DNA of 61,800 bases from JBCDBD01 sp039184335 (lineage in GTDB: Bacteria > Bacteroidota > Bacteroidia > Flavobacteriales > Flavobacteriaceae), in the NCBI GenBank assembly GCA_039184335.1, contig JBCDBD010000021.1:1-61800 (forward strand), read 5' to 3'. Made by a program: the position numbers and the translations under genes. How positions within the stretch are numbered: the first letter of the stretch is position 1; each line of letters starts with the position of its first letter. The notes below the pieces were generated by a model. It saw only the letters and a list, made by a program, of their open reading frames with translations. It was not told the DNA's origin and made no database searches. Positions 1 through 9,600 of this stretch are shown piece by piece.

Positions 1-469
1 CCAAACTATGTGGCAACTTATATTACTTGTCGAATGTGAATTCCTGAGGTAGTCAGACATCCGGTAAATCTAAAATATTCATAGAAACTAAAAGTAACTG
101 CAATAAAATTGCAGGGTTTTAACCTTTAACTTGATAATAAATTCGTTGACACAAAACAGTTGTATTTCCCTATATGGTTATGTCGAACTCACGTTGGTTA
201 AACTTTCGACTGGTCGGTGTAATAAAAACAGTTTGAAATAAACAGCTTTAAAATCGTCCTCTCAGTATGTCTGATTATTCTTGCTCACTTCTTTTATTTT
301 GATGATTGACTCTTTAATGAACGTATGATTTTAAACCCTAAAAGAGAAGCTAACGAAATCCAAAAAAAGCCCAATAGGTGTATTCTTTACTCTTATAACC
401 AAAACAAGGGTAATTTTTTTTGTATATTTACCCTTGTTTAGATGACAAAGGTAAATTCTACTCTTAACC
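1..469. other. Intergenic, no gene seen
   Basis: No convincing coding frame is visible. A small hairpin (CTGCAA, 5-nt loop, TTGCAG, then GGTTTT) lies at 98-120 and could be a weak terminator for a gene outside the window. The last 70 bases carry the Fic operator-like repeats described separately. Confidence 0.5.
403..454. promoter_or_regulatory. Operator-like cluster of three half-sites upstream of fic
   Basis: AACAAGGGTAA (403-413) and TTACCCTTGTT (428-438) form a perfect 11-bp inverted repeat with a 14-base spacer. A third copy, ACAAAGGTAA (445-454), is one mismatch from the first half-site and forms a second inverted repeat with the middle one across 7 bases. The cluster ends just before the GTG start of the Fic gene. 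The Fic protein ends in a winged-helix-like segment, so autoregulation through these sites is a reasonable inference but is not shown. Confidence 0.6.
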
Positions 470-1552
470 GTGACTATATTCAAAAAAGACATTCCCTATA
501 ACAGCTTACCGTTACTTCCTCCAGAAAGGGAGTTGGAAACTGTCAACGTTCTCCGAAAAACAATAGCTGCGAGTAGGGAATTATCAAAATTGAATGGTGC
601 GATTATCAATTTACCTAATCCTAGACTTTTTTTGGATACCATACACTTACAAGAAGCCAAAGCCAGTTCTGAAATAGAAAATATTATTACCACAAATGAC
701 GACTTATATCAAGCATTCGTAGCAGATAAAAAATTTGATAATGCCGCAGCCAAGGAAGTAATCAGTTATAAGGAAGCCTTATGGCACGCCCTAGCCCAAC
801 TAGAGAAAAAACCGTTTTTGACCACCAATCTTTTTGTTCAGATTGTACAACGAATAAAACAAAACAATTCTGGGATACGAACCACTCCAGGTACTACATT
901 GTCCAATGCTAAAGGAGAAGTTATTTATACACCCCCGTCAGGAGAAACCATCATACGGGATAAACTATCTAACTTAGAAAAGTTTATCAATACACCAAGT
1001 AAACTTGACCCATTGATAAAGATGGCGTTAATGCATTACCAGTTTGAAGCTATTCACCCGTTTGCGGATGGTAACGGGCGAACAGGTCGTATTATGCTCC
1101 TACTTTATCTTAAACTAGAAAAGTTGTTGGATGTTCCTGCAATATATCTCAGTGAGTACATCATCAATAACAAAGCTGCCTATTATAAGAAGCTTAGATT
1201 GGTAACTGAAAAAGAAGATTGGGAAGGGTGGATATGGTATATGTTGGACATGATTGAAATAACAGCTAAGAAAGGATTGGAACGTTTAGAGGCCATTACT
1301 TCTTTGATGGAAAGAATGACGAATGATATTAAAATACAACTGCCAAAGGCCTATTCAAGAGAGTTAATCGAAATCCTATTTCGATTACCATATACCAAAA
1401 GACAACACTTGATTGATGAAAAGTTGGGAACGCCTAAAACTGTTGGCAACTATTTGAGGGATTTGGAAGAGGCTGGCTTTCTGAAATCGGTTAAGGTTGG
1501 AAAGGAAAAACTATACCTCAATTTTCAATTGATGAAAATATTGGAATACTAG
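470..1552 (+). CDS. Fic family protein, class II (self-inhibited)
   Basis: Fic enzymes transfer AMP or another nucleotide to target proteins. The signature HPFADGNGRTGR is complete at about residues 196-207, with the catalytic His and both Arg present. An N-terminal S-S-E-I-E-N stretch (about 66-71) fits the inhibitory helix motif (S/T)xxxE(N/G) of class II Fic proteins, so no separate antitoxin is expected. The last ~65 residues read as a winged-helix DNA-binding domain, common in this subfamily. The start is a GTG. An ATG at 442 begins another frame, and removing one A from the A6 run at 482-487 would join that frame to this one, giving a longer N-terminus ending in RDYIQK just before DIPYN; a small frameshift is therefore possible. 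The gene is monocistronic. It could be a toxin-like or regulatory AMPylator; the target is unknown. Confidence 0.9.
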   Translation: MTIFKKDIPYNSLPLLPPERELETVNVLRKTIAASRELSKLNGAIINLPNPRLFLDTIHLQEAKASSEIENIITTNDDLYQAFVADKKFDNAAAKEVISYKEALWHALAQLEKKPFLTTNLFVQIVQRIKQNNSGIRTTPGTTLSNAKGEVIYTPPSGETIIRDKLSNLEKFINTPSKLDPLIKMALMHYQFEAIHPFADGNGRTGRIMLLLYLKLEKLLDVPAIYLSEYIINNKAAYYKKLRLVTEKEDWEGWIWYMLDMIEITAKKGLERLEAITSLMERMTNDIKIQLPKAYSRELIEILFRLPYTKRQHLIDEKLGTPKTVGNYLRDLEEAGFLKSVKVGKEKLYLNFQLMKILEY

Positions 1553-2018
1553 GTAAGTAAAACATATATTTGCGCCATCAATTTGATCTGATAACAGATA
1601 CAAGTAAACAAGTTCATTCGATTGATCATTTTAAATAGGTGCGCAATTCGGTGCACACGTTTAATAAATAATTTTCAACTTTTTTGATAGTCAGATGATT
1701 GGAACCTTGGTTCAAGCTCCAGTCCGCTTACTTTTAAGACTTTCCAATATTCGAAAAGCCAGTATGTACCATACTGGCTTTTGTTTTTATGCTTACATGA
1801 GGCTGAACATTTATCACCCGAAACTTTAAATCCGTTCAATAATCTGTTTTTAGTATTCATGGGTAATATCAGAATCTTCACGAAAATTTGTTGTATAGAA
1901 CCGTTGTAAAAGACCTTTTATGCCAAAATGAACCAAACTACTACTGTTTCTTGCAGTTTGCATACTTCTTTTAAAAAGCTATCCCTTTCACCTTATTTTC
2001 AAGGTAAAACAAAGCACC
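1553..2018. other. Intergenic region with terminator and tRNA-like scrap
   Basis: No real gene is visible; the short frames here lack family features. It holds a strong terminator (1754-1788). Just before it, around 1708-1730, lies a stretch resembling the T-arm and 3' acceptor strand of a tRNA (TTGG, an 8-base TTCAAGCT loop, CCAG). The loop is one base too long and no 5' half is present, so at most it is a relic. Confidence 0.4.
1754..1788 (+). terminator. Intrinsic terminator downstream of fic
   Basis: The 12-bp perfect stem AAAGCCAGTATG / CATACTGGCTTT (1755-1766 and 1770-1781) has a 3-base loop and is followed by TGTTTTT. It lies about 200 bases past the Fic stop, so Fic would have a long 3' UTR or this ends a short unannotated transcript. 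Confidence 0.75.
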
Positions 2019-2753
2019 ATGAAGCCTATTACCATGATCTGTGTTTACCTACTGTTCTTTTCATATTTGATGCACGCCCAGTTTGTGACAAGCATCATTC
2101 AAAAAGAAACTGATTCCATTTGGTACGGTAACGGCACCACTAGAAGTACAAAACTAGAGCGGTTGCTTGCGCATGTATCTTATAAATTGGAAAAAGCAGA
2201 TACCCTTGAGCTAACTTATTGGAAGGCCTATCTCTATTATAAGACCGGGCTTTCTTATCTCACCGATAATAAAGAAAAGGCAAAAGACCACCTTGTACAA
2301 GGGATAGCCATTTTAGAGAAACTGGAAAATCCCAATAGTGAAACCCTCACCTTACAGGGCACTTTGCACAGTACAATGATTGGTGTACAGCGCAATAAAG
2401 CATGGCCGCTGTCAATAAAAGCGGGTGAACTGTTCGATAGAGCCCTGAAATATGCGGAACAAAATCCTAGGGCATATTTAGGGTTGGGAAAAAGTGATTT
2501 CTACAGGCCCGTCGAATATGGCGGGGGTAAAATGGTAGAGGTACATTTGAAAAAGGCCATTTTATATTACAACCAAGAAGAGCAATCCGTAAAAAAAGGA
2601 CCATCATGGGGCAAGGATGAGGCATTCTATTTCTTATCTGCGTTTTATGCAAAGAATGACCGCATGAGAGATGCCAGATTCTATAATAATCTTGGGCTGA
2701 AAGAATTTCCAAAAAGCGAACTTTTACTTAGACAAAAAGAGAAAATAAATTGA
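2019..2753 (+). CDS. Secreted TPR-like protein of unknown function
   Basis: The protein has 244 residues. Residues 1-21 form a signal peptide (hydrophobic core, then MHAQ before FVTS), so it should be periplasmic or surface-exposed. The rest is helical, with tetratricopeptide-like spacing in stretches such as AGELFDRALKYAEQNPRAYLGLG and the C-terminal FYNNLGLKEFPKS. The gene ends 3 bases before the TonB-dependent receptor and is surely cotranscribed with it, so it may be an accessory protein of that receptor. No catalytic motif is visible. It is not a SusD homologue: it is too short and has no lipobox. An overlapping frame beginning at 1928 was judged a shadow. Confidence 0.7.
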   Translation: MKPITMICVYLLFFSYLMHAQFVTSIIQKETDSIWYGNGTTRSTKLERLLAHVSYKLEKADTLELTYWKAYLYYKTGLSYLTDNKEKAKDHLVQGIAILEKLENPNSETLTLQGTLHSTMIGVQRNKAWPLSIKAGELFDRALKYAEQNPRAYLGLGKSDFYRPVEYGGGKMVEVHLKKAILYYNQEEQSVKKGPSWGKDEAFYFLSAFYAKNDRMRDARFYNNLGLKEFPKSELLLRQKEKIN

Positions 2754-2756
2754 GCT

Positions 2757-4850
2757 ATGCTTCGCGTATCACTATTACTATTGCTAGTGCTGCCCACTAT
2801 ACTCTTTAGCCAAGTAACGATAAGCGGGGTGATAAAGCACGATAATAAACCGTTAGAACTAGCGAACATTTACATTGAGGAAACATTGGAGGGAACCTCG
2901 TCGGACAAAAATGGAAAATTTACATTCGCAACCAAACTAAAGGGAAACACCACCTTAGTCATCAGTAGCTTGGGTTTCGAGATGTTTGAAAAAACCATTG
3001 AAATAGGCAACGAAGATCTGGAGTATGTAATTGTCTTGAAAGAAGAAGACAATAAATTGGATGAAGTTGTGGTATATGCAGGTACATTTGAAGCGAGTGA
3101 AAAGAAGGCCTCAACAATTTTGCGTCCGCTCGATATCGTAAAAAACCCAGCGGCAAGCGCAGATGTGTTCGCTGCTCTCCAAACCCTGCCAGGGGTAAGT
3201 GTAATAGGCGATCAGACCGGGGTTTTTGTAAGGGGCGGGGAAGCTTCTGAGACCAAAACATTTATAGACGGTGCACTTGTGACAAACCCATTTTTTAGCA
3301 GCGTATCCGAAATTCCCGCCCGCGGGCGATTTGATCCATTCTTGTTTCAAGGCACTATTTTTAGTACCGGCGGATACTCGGTCGAATATGGCCAAGCATT
3401 ATCTTCGGTAATCTTATTGGACACTAAAGACCTACCCTCAAATGATAGGCTTACTTTTGATTTAAACAGTGCTGGTCTTGGTGGTTCACTAACCAGAAAA
3501 TTATCGGAAAAGACCTCACTTTCTTGCAGTTTAAACTACACTAACCTCACTCCGCTTTACAAAATCGTTCCCCAAAATAGAGAGTGGCTCAAACCACCGG
3601 AAAATTTTGAGGGGATAATCTTTTTAAAGTATAAAAACGCAAATGAAGCTGTTTTCAAAAGCTATATGCAATATCAAAATGGAAGGATCGGACTGAACCA
3701 ATGGAGTCCTTCCAATACAGCTTCGGATCTGGAAATACAGAATACAAACCAAAACTTCTTTTTTAATAATTCGTTTGAGGGTTATCTTGGCAGTAACTGG
3801 AAAACTTTGATGGTTGCAGCTTTCAGCTATGATGAAGATAAGACTGGATTAGGAAATGATGAGGCGAAATCTGAAGAACTTTTGTTGCAAACCCGATTGA
3901 CCATGAAGAAGAATATAAGCTCAGGCTTTAGGCTCAAAACTGGTAGTGAGACCATAGTATCTGATGGCACCTACACTTTTAGCCAGCTTTCATCAAACAT
4001 CAGAAATATCCTTTCTGTTTTATACTTGGAGTCTGATATGCGATTGGGGAAAACCATTTCAGGGAGGATGGGCGTACGCGGAGAATACAGTTCCCTGTTG
4101 GATTCATGGAATCTTGTACCAAGAATTTCATTGTCAAAAGTCATCAGCAAATCTTCCACACTTTCCTTGGCCTATGGCAATTTTAAGCAAATTCCCGAGA
4201 CAGAAATTTTAAGGGAACAAACCGAGAACATTGATTTTGAAGGCTCGCAGCACCTGATACTCAACTATCAGTTAAAACGTAATGGGCAAACCTTGAGAAT
4301 AGAGGGATACATAAAAGAGTATTCTTCATTGATACGGGAACTTCAAAATAATACATACGGCAATTCGGGTTTCGGATTTGCTAGAGGAATCGATATATTC
4401 TGGAAAGATGAAAAAACCGTACCAAATCTGTCTTATTGGATGTCGTACTCTTTTTTGGATTCGAAGCGATTGTATAGAGATTTTCCGATAAAGGCCACAC
4501 CGACTTTTGTAGCCAGCCATAACTTAAACGCTATTTTTAACTATGACCTTGGAGAAAAGATGACCATCGGCACCTCATATACCTATAGTTCTGGTCGTCC
4601 TTACCTAAATCCGAATAACCCCTCCTTTTTGGGTGATAGGGCACCAGACTTTCACAACATGAATTTTAATGGTAGTTTATTGAGCAATGTGTTCGGGGAT
4701 CTTACCATTTTTTATGCTTCCTTGAGAAATCCGTTTAACTTTAAACACGTATTCAACTATCGGTATTCTGATGATGGAGCATCGCGCATTGCGGTCGACG
4801 CCGCAAGCGATTGGTCATTTTTTGTGGGAATGGTCATCAACATCAATTAA
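2757..4850 (+). CDS. TonB-dependent receptor with carboxypeptidase-like regulatory domain
   Basis: This is an outer-membrane transporter driven by TonB. A signal peptide (about 1-19) is followed by a CarboxypepD_reg-like beta-sandwich (about 20-105), a plug domain carrying the typical GVFVRGGEASE and FIDGALVTNPFF stretches (about 140-180), and a beta-barrel to the C-terminus. At 697 residues it is shorter than SusC-type receptors (about 1000), and no SusD partner is present. It sits between a small TPR-like gene (3-base gap) and a LytS/LytTR pair (26-base gap), suggesting that receptor and signalling genes are produced together. The substrate cannot be read from the sequence. Confidence 0.9.
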   Translation: MLRVSLLLLLVLPTILFSQVTISGVIKHDNKPLELANIYIEETLEGTSSDKNGKFTFATKLKGNTTLVISSLGFEMFEKTIEIGNEDLEYVIVLKEEDNKLDEVVVYAGTFEASEKKASTILRPLDIVKNPAASADVFAALQTLPGVSVIGDQTGVFVRGGEASETKTFIDGALVTNPFFSSVSEIPARGRFDPFLFQGTIFSTGGYSVEYGQALSSVILLDTKDLPSNDRLTFDLNSAGLGGSLTRKLSEKTSLSCSLNYTNLTPLYKIVPQNREWLKPPENFEGIIFLKYKNANEAVFKSYMQYQNGRIGLNQWSPSNTASDLEIQNTNQNFFFNNSFEGYLGSNWKTLMVAAFSYDEDKTGLGNDEAKSEELLLQTRLTMKKNISSGFRLKTGSETIVSDGTYTFSQLSSNIRNILSVLYLESDMRLGKTISGRMGVRGEYSSLLDSWNLVPRISLSKVISKSSTLSLAYGNFKQIPETEILREQTENIDFEGSQHLILNYQLKRNGQTLRIEGYIKEYSSLIRELQNNTYGNSGFGFARGIDIFWKDEKTVPNLSYWMSYSFLDSKRLYRDFPIKATPTFVASHNLNAIFNYDLGEKMTIGTSYTYSSGRPYLNPNNPSFLGDRAPDFHNMNFNGSLLSNVFGDLTIFYASLRNPFNFKHVFNYRYSDDGASRIAVDAASDWSFFVGMVININ

Positions 4851-4876
4851 ATGGCACCGATACTGCAAACGTTTTG

Positions 4877-5887
4877 ATGAAAGAAATTTTAGGCCATATC
4901 CTGTTTTGGTTTGCGTATTTGTTGCTATGGAGCATTCAAGATGTGTTCTATTTCAACGACTTTGGTGGTGTTTTAAAATTAAACATAGTTACCCTTTTTC
5001 CATTTTTGGCAATCGTCTATGTCAACCTGTATTTTCTTTTGCCTCGATTCTTATTTAAAAAAAAGTACCCCCAGTACATTCTCTTTTTATGCCTATCCCT
5101 TTTGATTATCACCGGTATATCGGTTGCAAATCATTATGCCTACTTCAATTTCATTGCAAACGACCTTGCTATTGGCGGCTTTTTCAATTCTACTGAGGGA
5201 TTTCTTGCCATTCTCACTGAAACCTTGGTCTTAGTAGGTTTTTCTACGTCGATTTTTCTTTTAAGGGAACGCTACTTCAAGGAAAAGATGCTGGAAGACA
5301 TCAGTAAAAAACAATTGGAGGTCGAACTTCGATTACTAAAAGCACAGATGAATCCCCATTTTCTGTTCAATAGTTTGAACAGTATCTATATGATGTTGGA
5401 AAAAGACGGGCAAAAGGGAAAAGAAATGTTATTGCGATTTTCAGATATTCTCAGTTATCAATTATATGATACGGTCAAGCCAAATATTCCATTGAAAAAA
5501 GAAATTGAAAACATTAAGAACTATATCGATATTGAATCCATACGGCACGGACAATTAGCTACCATTACTGTTGATTGCGTCGCATATTCTGGAAAACTCC
5601 GTATTTCGCCCATGCTTTTGCTGCCCATAATTGAAAATGCATTTAAACATAGCCCCAATGGAACTACGTATAGCATATCCATCTATATTGGATTGAACGA
5701 TAAAAATCACCTAAATCTAAAAGTCTCGAACAGTGTTGCACCCAAAAAAGACGAAGTACCTTCGGGCATAGGATTGGCAAATGTCAAACGAAGACTGGAG
5801 TTGGTATATCCAAAAAAACATGAAATAAGTATCGAACCAACTCCAGGGAATTTTTTTGTGGACCTGAAAATTTGGTTAAATGATTAA
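4877..5887 (+). CDS. LytS/YehU-type sensor histidine kinase
   Basis: This is a membrane kinase that phosphorylates the response regulator encoded next. The N-terminal ~140 residues contain four predicted membrane helices. The His_kinase domain follows with QMNPHFLFNSLNS; His161 is the expected phosphoacceptor. The ATPase domain includes IENAFKH (N box) and GIGLANVKRRL (G box). I chose ATG 4877 because the longer frame from 4811 overlaps the receptor gene by 40 bases and adds a non-hydrophobic lead. The stop overlaps the next gene by 8 bases, indicating translational coupling. No extracellular ligand domain is evident, so the stimulus is probably membrane-borne or comes through partner proteins. 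Confidence 0.92.
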   Translation: MKEILGHILFWFAYLLLWSIQDVFYFNDFGGVLKLNIVTLFPFLAIVYVNLYFLLPRFLFKKKYPQYILFLCLSLLIITGISVANHYAYFNFIANDLAIGGFFNSTEGFLAILTETLVLVGFSTSIFLLRERYFKEKMLEDISKKQLEVELRLLKAQMNPHFLFNSLNSIYMMLEKDGQKGKEMLLRFSDILSYQLYDTVKPNIPLKKEIENIKNYIDIESIRHGQLATITVDCVAYSGKLRISPMLLLPIIENAFKHSPNGTTYSISIYIGLNDKNHLNLKVSNSVAPKKDEVPSGIGLANVKRRLELVYPKKHEISIEPTPGNFFVDLKIWLND

Positions 5888-6587
5888 TTGTGTTGTCGTC
5901 GATGATGAGCCATTAGCTGCAGAAGGCTTGGCCGAATATGTAAAACGTACTCCTTTTTTGAAGTTTGTACGAGCATTCGATTCTTCCCTGGAAGCCAAGG
6001 ATTTTCTGAAGAAAACCAAAATCGATCTATTGCTATTGGACATTCAGATGCCCGGGCTTAGTGGAATTGAATTGCTCCAATCCCTTGCAAATCCACCAAA
6101 GGTGATTTTCACAACAGCATATAGGGAGTATGCTTATGAAGGTTTTGAATTGGACGCCGTTGATTTTTTATTGAAACCTATTGATTACGCGCGCTTTCTA
6201 AGATCGATCAACAAGGTATTGAGCCACCGAAGTGAAGAAGATGACAGCGAGGCCATCTTCATCAAATGTGATGGCATCATCACAAAAATCATTATTGCCA
6301 AAATTCTTTACGCAGAAAAAGCAAAGGATTATGTCTTTATCCATACCGAAGAAAAAAAATACATGTCCCTTTTGTCACTTAAGCAATTGGAAGGATATCT
6401 GCCCGCCAATCAGTTCACCAGGGTGCATCGTTCTTTTCTGGTCAATCTTGATAGGGTGGATAAGATAGATGGCAATCTACTTTACTTGGAAAGTCATAGG
6501 GTTATATGTAGTCGAGCCATGAAAGAATATGTCACATCGGCTATTTTAGGAAACAGATATATTCAGAGAAATACCGGTAACATATAA
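5880..6587 (+). CDS. LytTR family response regulator
   Basis: This DNA-binding response regulator pairs with the upstream LytS kinase. The receiver domain (about 1-120) has the acidic pair VVDDEP, phosphoacceptor Asp54 in LLLLDIQMPG, and the conserved Lys in LLKPIDY. The LytTR domain (about 135-232) carries the family pattern YAEKAKDYVFIHT and FTRVHRSFLVNLDRV. Its 235 residues are the usual length. It overlaps the kinase by 8 bases and ends the operon. Its targets are unknown, but the receptor operon itself is a natural candidate. Confidence 0.93.
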   Translation: MINCVVVDDEPLAAEGLAEYVKRTPFLKFVRAFDSSLEAKDFLKKTKIDLLLLDIQMPGLSGIELLQSLANPPKVIFTTAYREYAYEGFELDAVDFLLKPIDYARFLRSINKVLSHRSEEDDSEAIFIKCDGIITKIIIAKILYAEKAKDYVFIHTEEKKYMSLLSLKQLEGYLPANQFTRVHRSFLVNLDRVDKIDGNLLYLESHRVICSRAMKEYVTSAILGNRYIQRNTGNI

Positions 6588-6644
6588 CCTGATATTGATA
6601 ACGGAACCTGTTCAACATGGTCTGTCACATTACCACAAGACCAA

Positions 6645-6664
6645 ATTGCCACATTTTTGGCAAT
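6645..6664. terminator. Candidate stem-loop between convergent genes
   Basis: The perfect 7-bp stem ATTGCCA / TGGCAAT has a 6-base loop and lies between the LytTR gene and the convergent AsmA-like gene. Neither flank has a strong T-run (minus strand TTTGG), so it is a weak terminator candidate only. Confidence 0.35.
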
Positions 6665-6686
6665 ACAAAAACGGTTATCCAACATA

Positions 6687-9600
6687 TTAGTCCCTATCAA
6701 TCTGTTTACTTGCCTTTTTTTCTTGTCGAATTCTTCGGTATTCTTTTCTATCGGTACCGTATTGTTCGAGAATACCCCTTTCTTCATAAAACTTTCGTTT
6801 TGACAGGTGGAATTTTGTTGCCATTTTGCCATCTTCTCCCTTGGTCAATTCAAGATACACTTTAGACTTACTGTCTTCATAACCTTTCAGTTCTGGAATG
6901 GCATTCTTTGTTTTCTTTGTCAAGTTATTGGTTGGAACCGATAACCAAATGTTCATGCGCTCATCTGTACTAAAAATACCCTCTACAAAAAGGCTCAAGG
7001 CATTCGATTCGATCTCCATCTGTGGAATCTGGATTTCTTTGCCATTCAAGGTCAATGTATTTCGGATCGGGGCAAAGCGAATATCATGAAACCTTTTTTT
7101 TGCCAACAACTTTGCCGCAATTTTGTCAATGGCATCAAGACCCTGTATCTCAAGGTCATAAAGATCAAAATCAATTTCACCAAAAGTCTTTGCCGGAACC
7201 AATTTTTCATCGACTATACTGCTTGTGATAGCTAGATCTAGGTTCAATCTTCCCTCAAGCTTCTCTGTATTTTTAAGGGAATTGCTGCCCAAATAGTCCA
7301 AACCTTCAAGAAATCTGGCCAAATTGAGGTCTTTGGTATTTAAACTGGCCGTAAAGGGAGCTTCCTCATAACTGCTGAGGTCAAATTCTGCATTCACCTG
7401 CATACTGCCGCCATCGAAATCAAAACCGGTCTCATCCAACATTAAAAACGTAGAGTCTTTCATGACAATGCCTGTCTTGAAATTATGAAGTTCAAGCTTA
7501 TCGGTCACGATCAAGCTATCAATGTCAACATGAATTCTTGGGTTGAACCTATTCAGCAATCCCTTTAGAAAAACCTTTACCTGGTTTTCTAACTTCGACT
7601 GTTTTTTAACCGGTTCTGAACGTTCTTCTGAAACAGTGCCAAAAATATGCTGCATGTGTCCCACGTTTAATTTAGGGGCGCGGATATCAAATGTGGTCTG
7701 CAGTTTTTTTCCGGTATTGCCCAAGACCATTTCGGTAACATTGTCAATCTCGCCAACGACATCTATTTGCCTGTTCAATGAATCAGAACGCATGAAGATA
7801 TCAAAACTGGCCTGATCCCGTTCCATATACAAAGCCAACCGCTTTAATGGAAAGGTAACATTGGAGTCAACATAGAGCACTTCGCAATCCTCAATAGTCA
7901 AAACAGCCTGTGATTCATTCAACAAATGCGCTACTGAAGCAACATCGCCGGTGTAATTGAACCGTACCACAAACTTGCCCTTGTCCTTAAAAATGAACTT
8001 TTCTGTCTTAAAAAAATCATTGAACAAATGGGGCGACCCTTCAAGGTCAATCGTAGTGTGCATGGCCTGCCCACTGGCATTTTCCGATGCATCAGGCGTA
8101 AAAGAAATTTTTCCTTCAAAATGGATGTCCTTGTTGATCTTAAAGGTGACCTCACCAGAGGTGCTATTGGGCAAGAGCCCTTCTACATCGTCCACTATAC
8201 CGTTAATTTTTATGGTAACGCTCAAATCACTGGGATGTCGCTCAAGGGATTGGAGCAGTTTAATACCAAAATAGTCTACCGTAGGAAGAAACTTTTGCAT
8301 ATCAATATGTTGTGCTTGAAGGTCAAATTCAAATGCGGTTTGATGGGGGTCACTGATATCCAGTTTAGAGCCCAATGAAATGCGCCCTTTATCCAGTTCA
8401 AAGGTCGTTTCTTCTAGAATCAAGGTGTACTGGTTTTCAAAGTGGGCTCCTGTCTTGAAATTTCGTATGGGTAACCCTTTTAGGTATTGCACAGTATCCA
8501 ATGCGATGGAAAGACTTGGGCCAAACTTCTGTTGAATGCCCCTAAGGGTCTGTTTCAATCTTTTTTTCTTCAGTTTTTCACCACGTGTGCCCCGTTCTTT
8601 TTGTGCCCCTTTTTTTCCAAATAGATCAATAAAATCTTGCCAGCCTATTTTTGGCGCCCTCAAGTGCACTTTGGTCGTGGCCATTTGACCTTGAATATCA
8701 ACCAATAGCGCGGAGAGATTGACCACCCCACCCTGAAGCTGATAGTTTAGCCCCTTGATTTTAGTACCACCAACAATATTGAAGCTGACCTGCCCTGATT
8801 CTTTCTTTAACGTCAACTCTTCAAAAGGAAAAACAGTATTGGCCGGTTCATAACGCATCGTGGTATTGGTCAAATTCAGCTCTGCAGAACTTTTTGTGAT
8901 GATATTGGCCAAATTATCCAAAGTGCCATCTACTTGGGCATCTAAATAAAAATCGCCTTCTTCAAAAAGAAACTTGCTGTTCTTTAGCCATTTGCTTATT
9001 CCTAAGGCCTTTCCCCTTACCAGAGCATGGGCTTTTATCTTTGCCTTTGTTTTTGGAATAAGTATAATCGTTGCATCACTTGCCCGTATATCGAAGGCAC
9101 CGAATTTAGTATCGGCACTGCTTAGAAGTATGCGTAAATTTCCCCGTGCTTCTGTCAAACTGCGTTCATCATCATATAAACGATTGACAAACCGGCCTTT
9201 TACTGCGGCATCATTAAATACCATATCTTTGACGTGTACATTATTTTCTGGTAAATCAAAGTCAATATTTACTTTCACCGGATGCCCTGGATTCAGTAAA
9301 AGCTTGGTCTTCGTATAAAAAGAACCATCTACATGATAGGGCAAAATGGCCTTTCTCAGGTTTTCTGCCAACAAAGGAGCTATTGTTTTGTATACCGTAT
9401 GCTTGTTTTCAAGCAACAAAGTGGTAGGGCCTGATTTGTTCAATACCACCTCACCCGAAAACAGAAAATCATGTTCATTCACCTGTAAATCAAAAGGACT
9501 GATGTAGATGGTATTCTCTTTGATTTCTGCATCGAACGTTCCCTGAACATGACTCTCGCTAAGAAAGGGGCCATTCTTTTTCTTGAAGGTAAGTCCCGCT

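Noticed and set aside
482..488. AAAAAAG as a -1 ribosomal frameshift site in fic
   Set aside because: The heptamer is not in the reading register needed, and joining the frames needs a +1 shift; listed as an ambiguity instead.
1675..1881. 68-codon minus-strand frame
   Set aside because: It crosses the terminator hairpin and the tRNA-like scrap, with no family features.
1928..2113. 61-codon frame before the TPR-like gene
   Set aside because: It overlaps the signal peptide of the real gene in another frame and has no features.
2757..4850. SusC/SusD-type glycan uptake locus
   Set aside because: The receptor is too short, there is no SusD lipoprotein, and no glycoside hydrolase adjoins.
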